Source: Phormidesmis priestleyi BC1401
GTDB taxonomy: Bacteria > Cyanobacteriota > Cyanobacteriia > Leptolyngbyales > Leptolyngbyaceae
Assembly (NCBI RefSeq): GCF_001650195.1
Contig: NZ_LXYR01000006.1
Span: forward strand, 62,001 to 126,000
Direction of reading: 5' to 3'
Length of the DNA stretch: 64,000 nt
This document shows positions 63,222 through 64,000 of this stretch, one piece after another. The notes beneath the pieces were generated by a model. The model was given only the letters and a program-made list of their open reading frames with translations, was not told the DNA's origin and made no database searches. Each line of letters starts with the position of its first letter. Position 1 is the first letter of the stretch. Both the position numbers and the translations under genes were made by a program.

Positions 63222-63347
63222 TTCCACGATCGGCGCGGGGATCATCTCGCCTCGCATATCCAGAAACTGCACTAGAACCAAATAACCGACACCTAGAATT
63301 AGCGCGATCGCCCCTGTCAACACCGCCACAAACTTCGAGCGATCCAT
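63153..63347 (-). CDS. Small membrane protein overlapping the GTPase gene
   Basis: The 64-residue protein has one strong transmembrane helix (KFVAVLTGAIALILGVGYLVLVQFL) and a short, Pro/Glu-containing tail (RGEMIPAPIVELMPIVDRVF). The conserved-looking MDRSKFVAVLTGAI opening argues for a real gene. Its last 23 codons overlap the end of the GTPase gene on the other strand; they may be an extension past an ancestral stop. The divergent ABC gene starts 134 bases further on. Confidence 0.55.
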   Translation of the reverse strand: MDRSKFVAVLTGAIALILGVGYLVLVQFLDMRGEMIPAPIVELMPIVDRVFEGFHFQQFWFSLH

Positions 63348-63481
63348 AAATTACTCATCCCTAGAATTCTCTTAAATCAAGTCTAAGCAAGATTTGCCAA
63401 ACGCGGGATCTGCAAACCCAAAATCAGCCGAATCGAAAATCCGATAAAGTGGTTTAATGTCTACACATCGCTGAAGACAAG

Positions 63482-64000
63482 ATGGACGCTGCTGTAGATT
63501 TACCGAGTCAAACCCCTGAAAACGATCGCCCGATCGTGATCCAAACCTACGACCTGAGCAAACGCTACCGCACTGGATTTTGGATGAATCAGACGGTGGC
63601 GTCGCTCAAAAACGTCAGTCTGACCGTCTACGAGGGCGAGACCTTTGGGCTGTTGGGACAAAACGGCGCAGGCAAAACCACTCTGCTCAAAACCCTGTTG
63701 GGAATTGTGCGTCAAACCTCTGGACGGGCAACTTTGTTAGGAAAACCCCTGGGCGATCGGGTTGTCAAACAACGCATCGGCTATTTGCCCGAAAATCCTT
63801 ATTTCTACGACTATCTGACAGGTTGGGAGATTTTGCAGTTTGCAGCAGGACTGTTTCAGGTGCCCCGATCGATTCAACGCAAACGCATCCCCCAACTGCT
63901 CGACTTAGTGGGACTCGCGCAATCAACCGCCCGAAAAAAACAACTGCGGCAATACTCCAAGGGAATGCTGCAACGGATTGGCATGGCACAGGCGTTAATC
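63482..64000 (+). CDS. ABC transporter ATP-binding protein, cut by window edge
   Basis: The first 173 residues are present. The ABC core begins at about residue 20 (IQTYDLSKRYRTGFWMNQTV), with Walker A LLGQNGAGKTTLLK at about 59, IGYLPENPYFYDYLTGWEIL at about 99 and the signature start QYSKGMLQRIGMAQALI at the edge. The YSKGM signature is that of exporter-type ABC-2 systems (NatA/CcmA-like). The permease presumably lies downstream outside the window. Confidence 0.9.
   Translation, partial: MDAAVDLPSQTPENDRPIVIQTYDLSKRYRTGFWMNQTVASLKNVSLTVYEGETFGLLGQNGAGKTTLLKTLLGIVRQTSGRATLLGKPLGDRVVKQRIGYLPENPYFYDYLTGWEILQFAAGLFQVPRSIQRKRIPQLLDLVGLAQSTARKKQLRQYSKGMLQRIGMAQALI

Overview
This window comes from a cyanobacterial chromosome, most likely a filamentous, Leptolyngbya-like species. 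The evidence is the very frequent HIP1-type octamer (GCGATCGC) and its CGATCG core, and cyanobacterial marker genes: ZipN/Ftn2, BtpA, a helical carotenoid protein, GLYK-type glycerate kinase, DUF2605/DUF2973/DUF2949 proteins and several Uma2 proteins. No rRNA, tRNA or CRISPR array was found. About 50 intact genes are visible; two run off the ends (zipN on the left, an ABC ATPase on the right).

Layout. 0-9 kb: cell division (zipN), pyruvate dehydrogenase E1 alpha, an SH3/DUF2927 secreted protein, menH, thrS, the DUF2605/DUF2973 pair and a DUF697 GTPase. 9-12.2 kb: an accessory patch with a truncated DUF5615-like toxin, an AT-rich 586-residue putative nuclease, and a BrnT/BrnA toxin-antitoxin pair lying between two copies of the 3' end of the neighbouring aminotransferase gene. 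12-29.5 kb: metabolism and envelope genes (aminotransferase, class I aldolase, GH19 and GH25 peptidoglycan/chitin hydrolases, FtsE, WecG-type glycosyltransferase, creatininase-family, BtpA, two Uma2, YdcF, a response regulator, a hemerythrin-like protein, glycerate kinase, dxr, an SGNH hydrolase). 29.8-33.4 kb: a second accessory patch with a decayed porin, cyanobacterial intergenic repeats, a 12-unit 21-bp tandem array, a Trypco1-trypsin two-gene module of the kind found in biological conflict systems, two tiny coiled-coil genes and the apparent C-terminal stub of a STAND NTPase.

33.4-53.4 kb: GH31 glucosidase, SDR, helical carotenoid protein, a frameshifted Uma2 gene, acetyl-CoA synthetase, sulfonucleotide reductase, SelO, an acetyltransferase, mnmE, a CHASE2 protein kinase, an NYN-domain protein, leuA, a methyltransferase and a sugar-type ABC permease. 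53.5-54.5 kb: a site-2 protease gene without its N-terminal half beside an ISAs1-type transposase remnant. 54.6-64 kb: L-2-hydroxyglutarate oxidase, the complete pstSCAB phosphate operon with a Pho-box-like promoter, a cold-type RNA-binding protein, a DUF937 protein with a calcium-binding-like loop, a second DUF697 GTPase and the start of an ABC transporter.

The most interesting places are the Trypco1-trypsin module with its unassigned helical C-terminus and adjacent STAND stub, the 586-residue putative nuclease, and the BrnTA module bracketed by aminotransferase 3' ends. All assignments are from reading the sequence; no database search was run.
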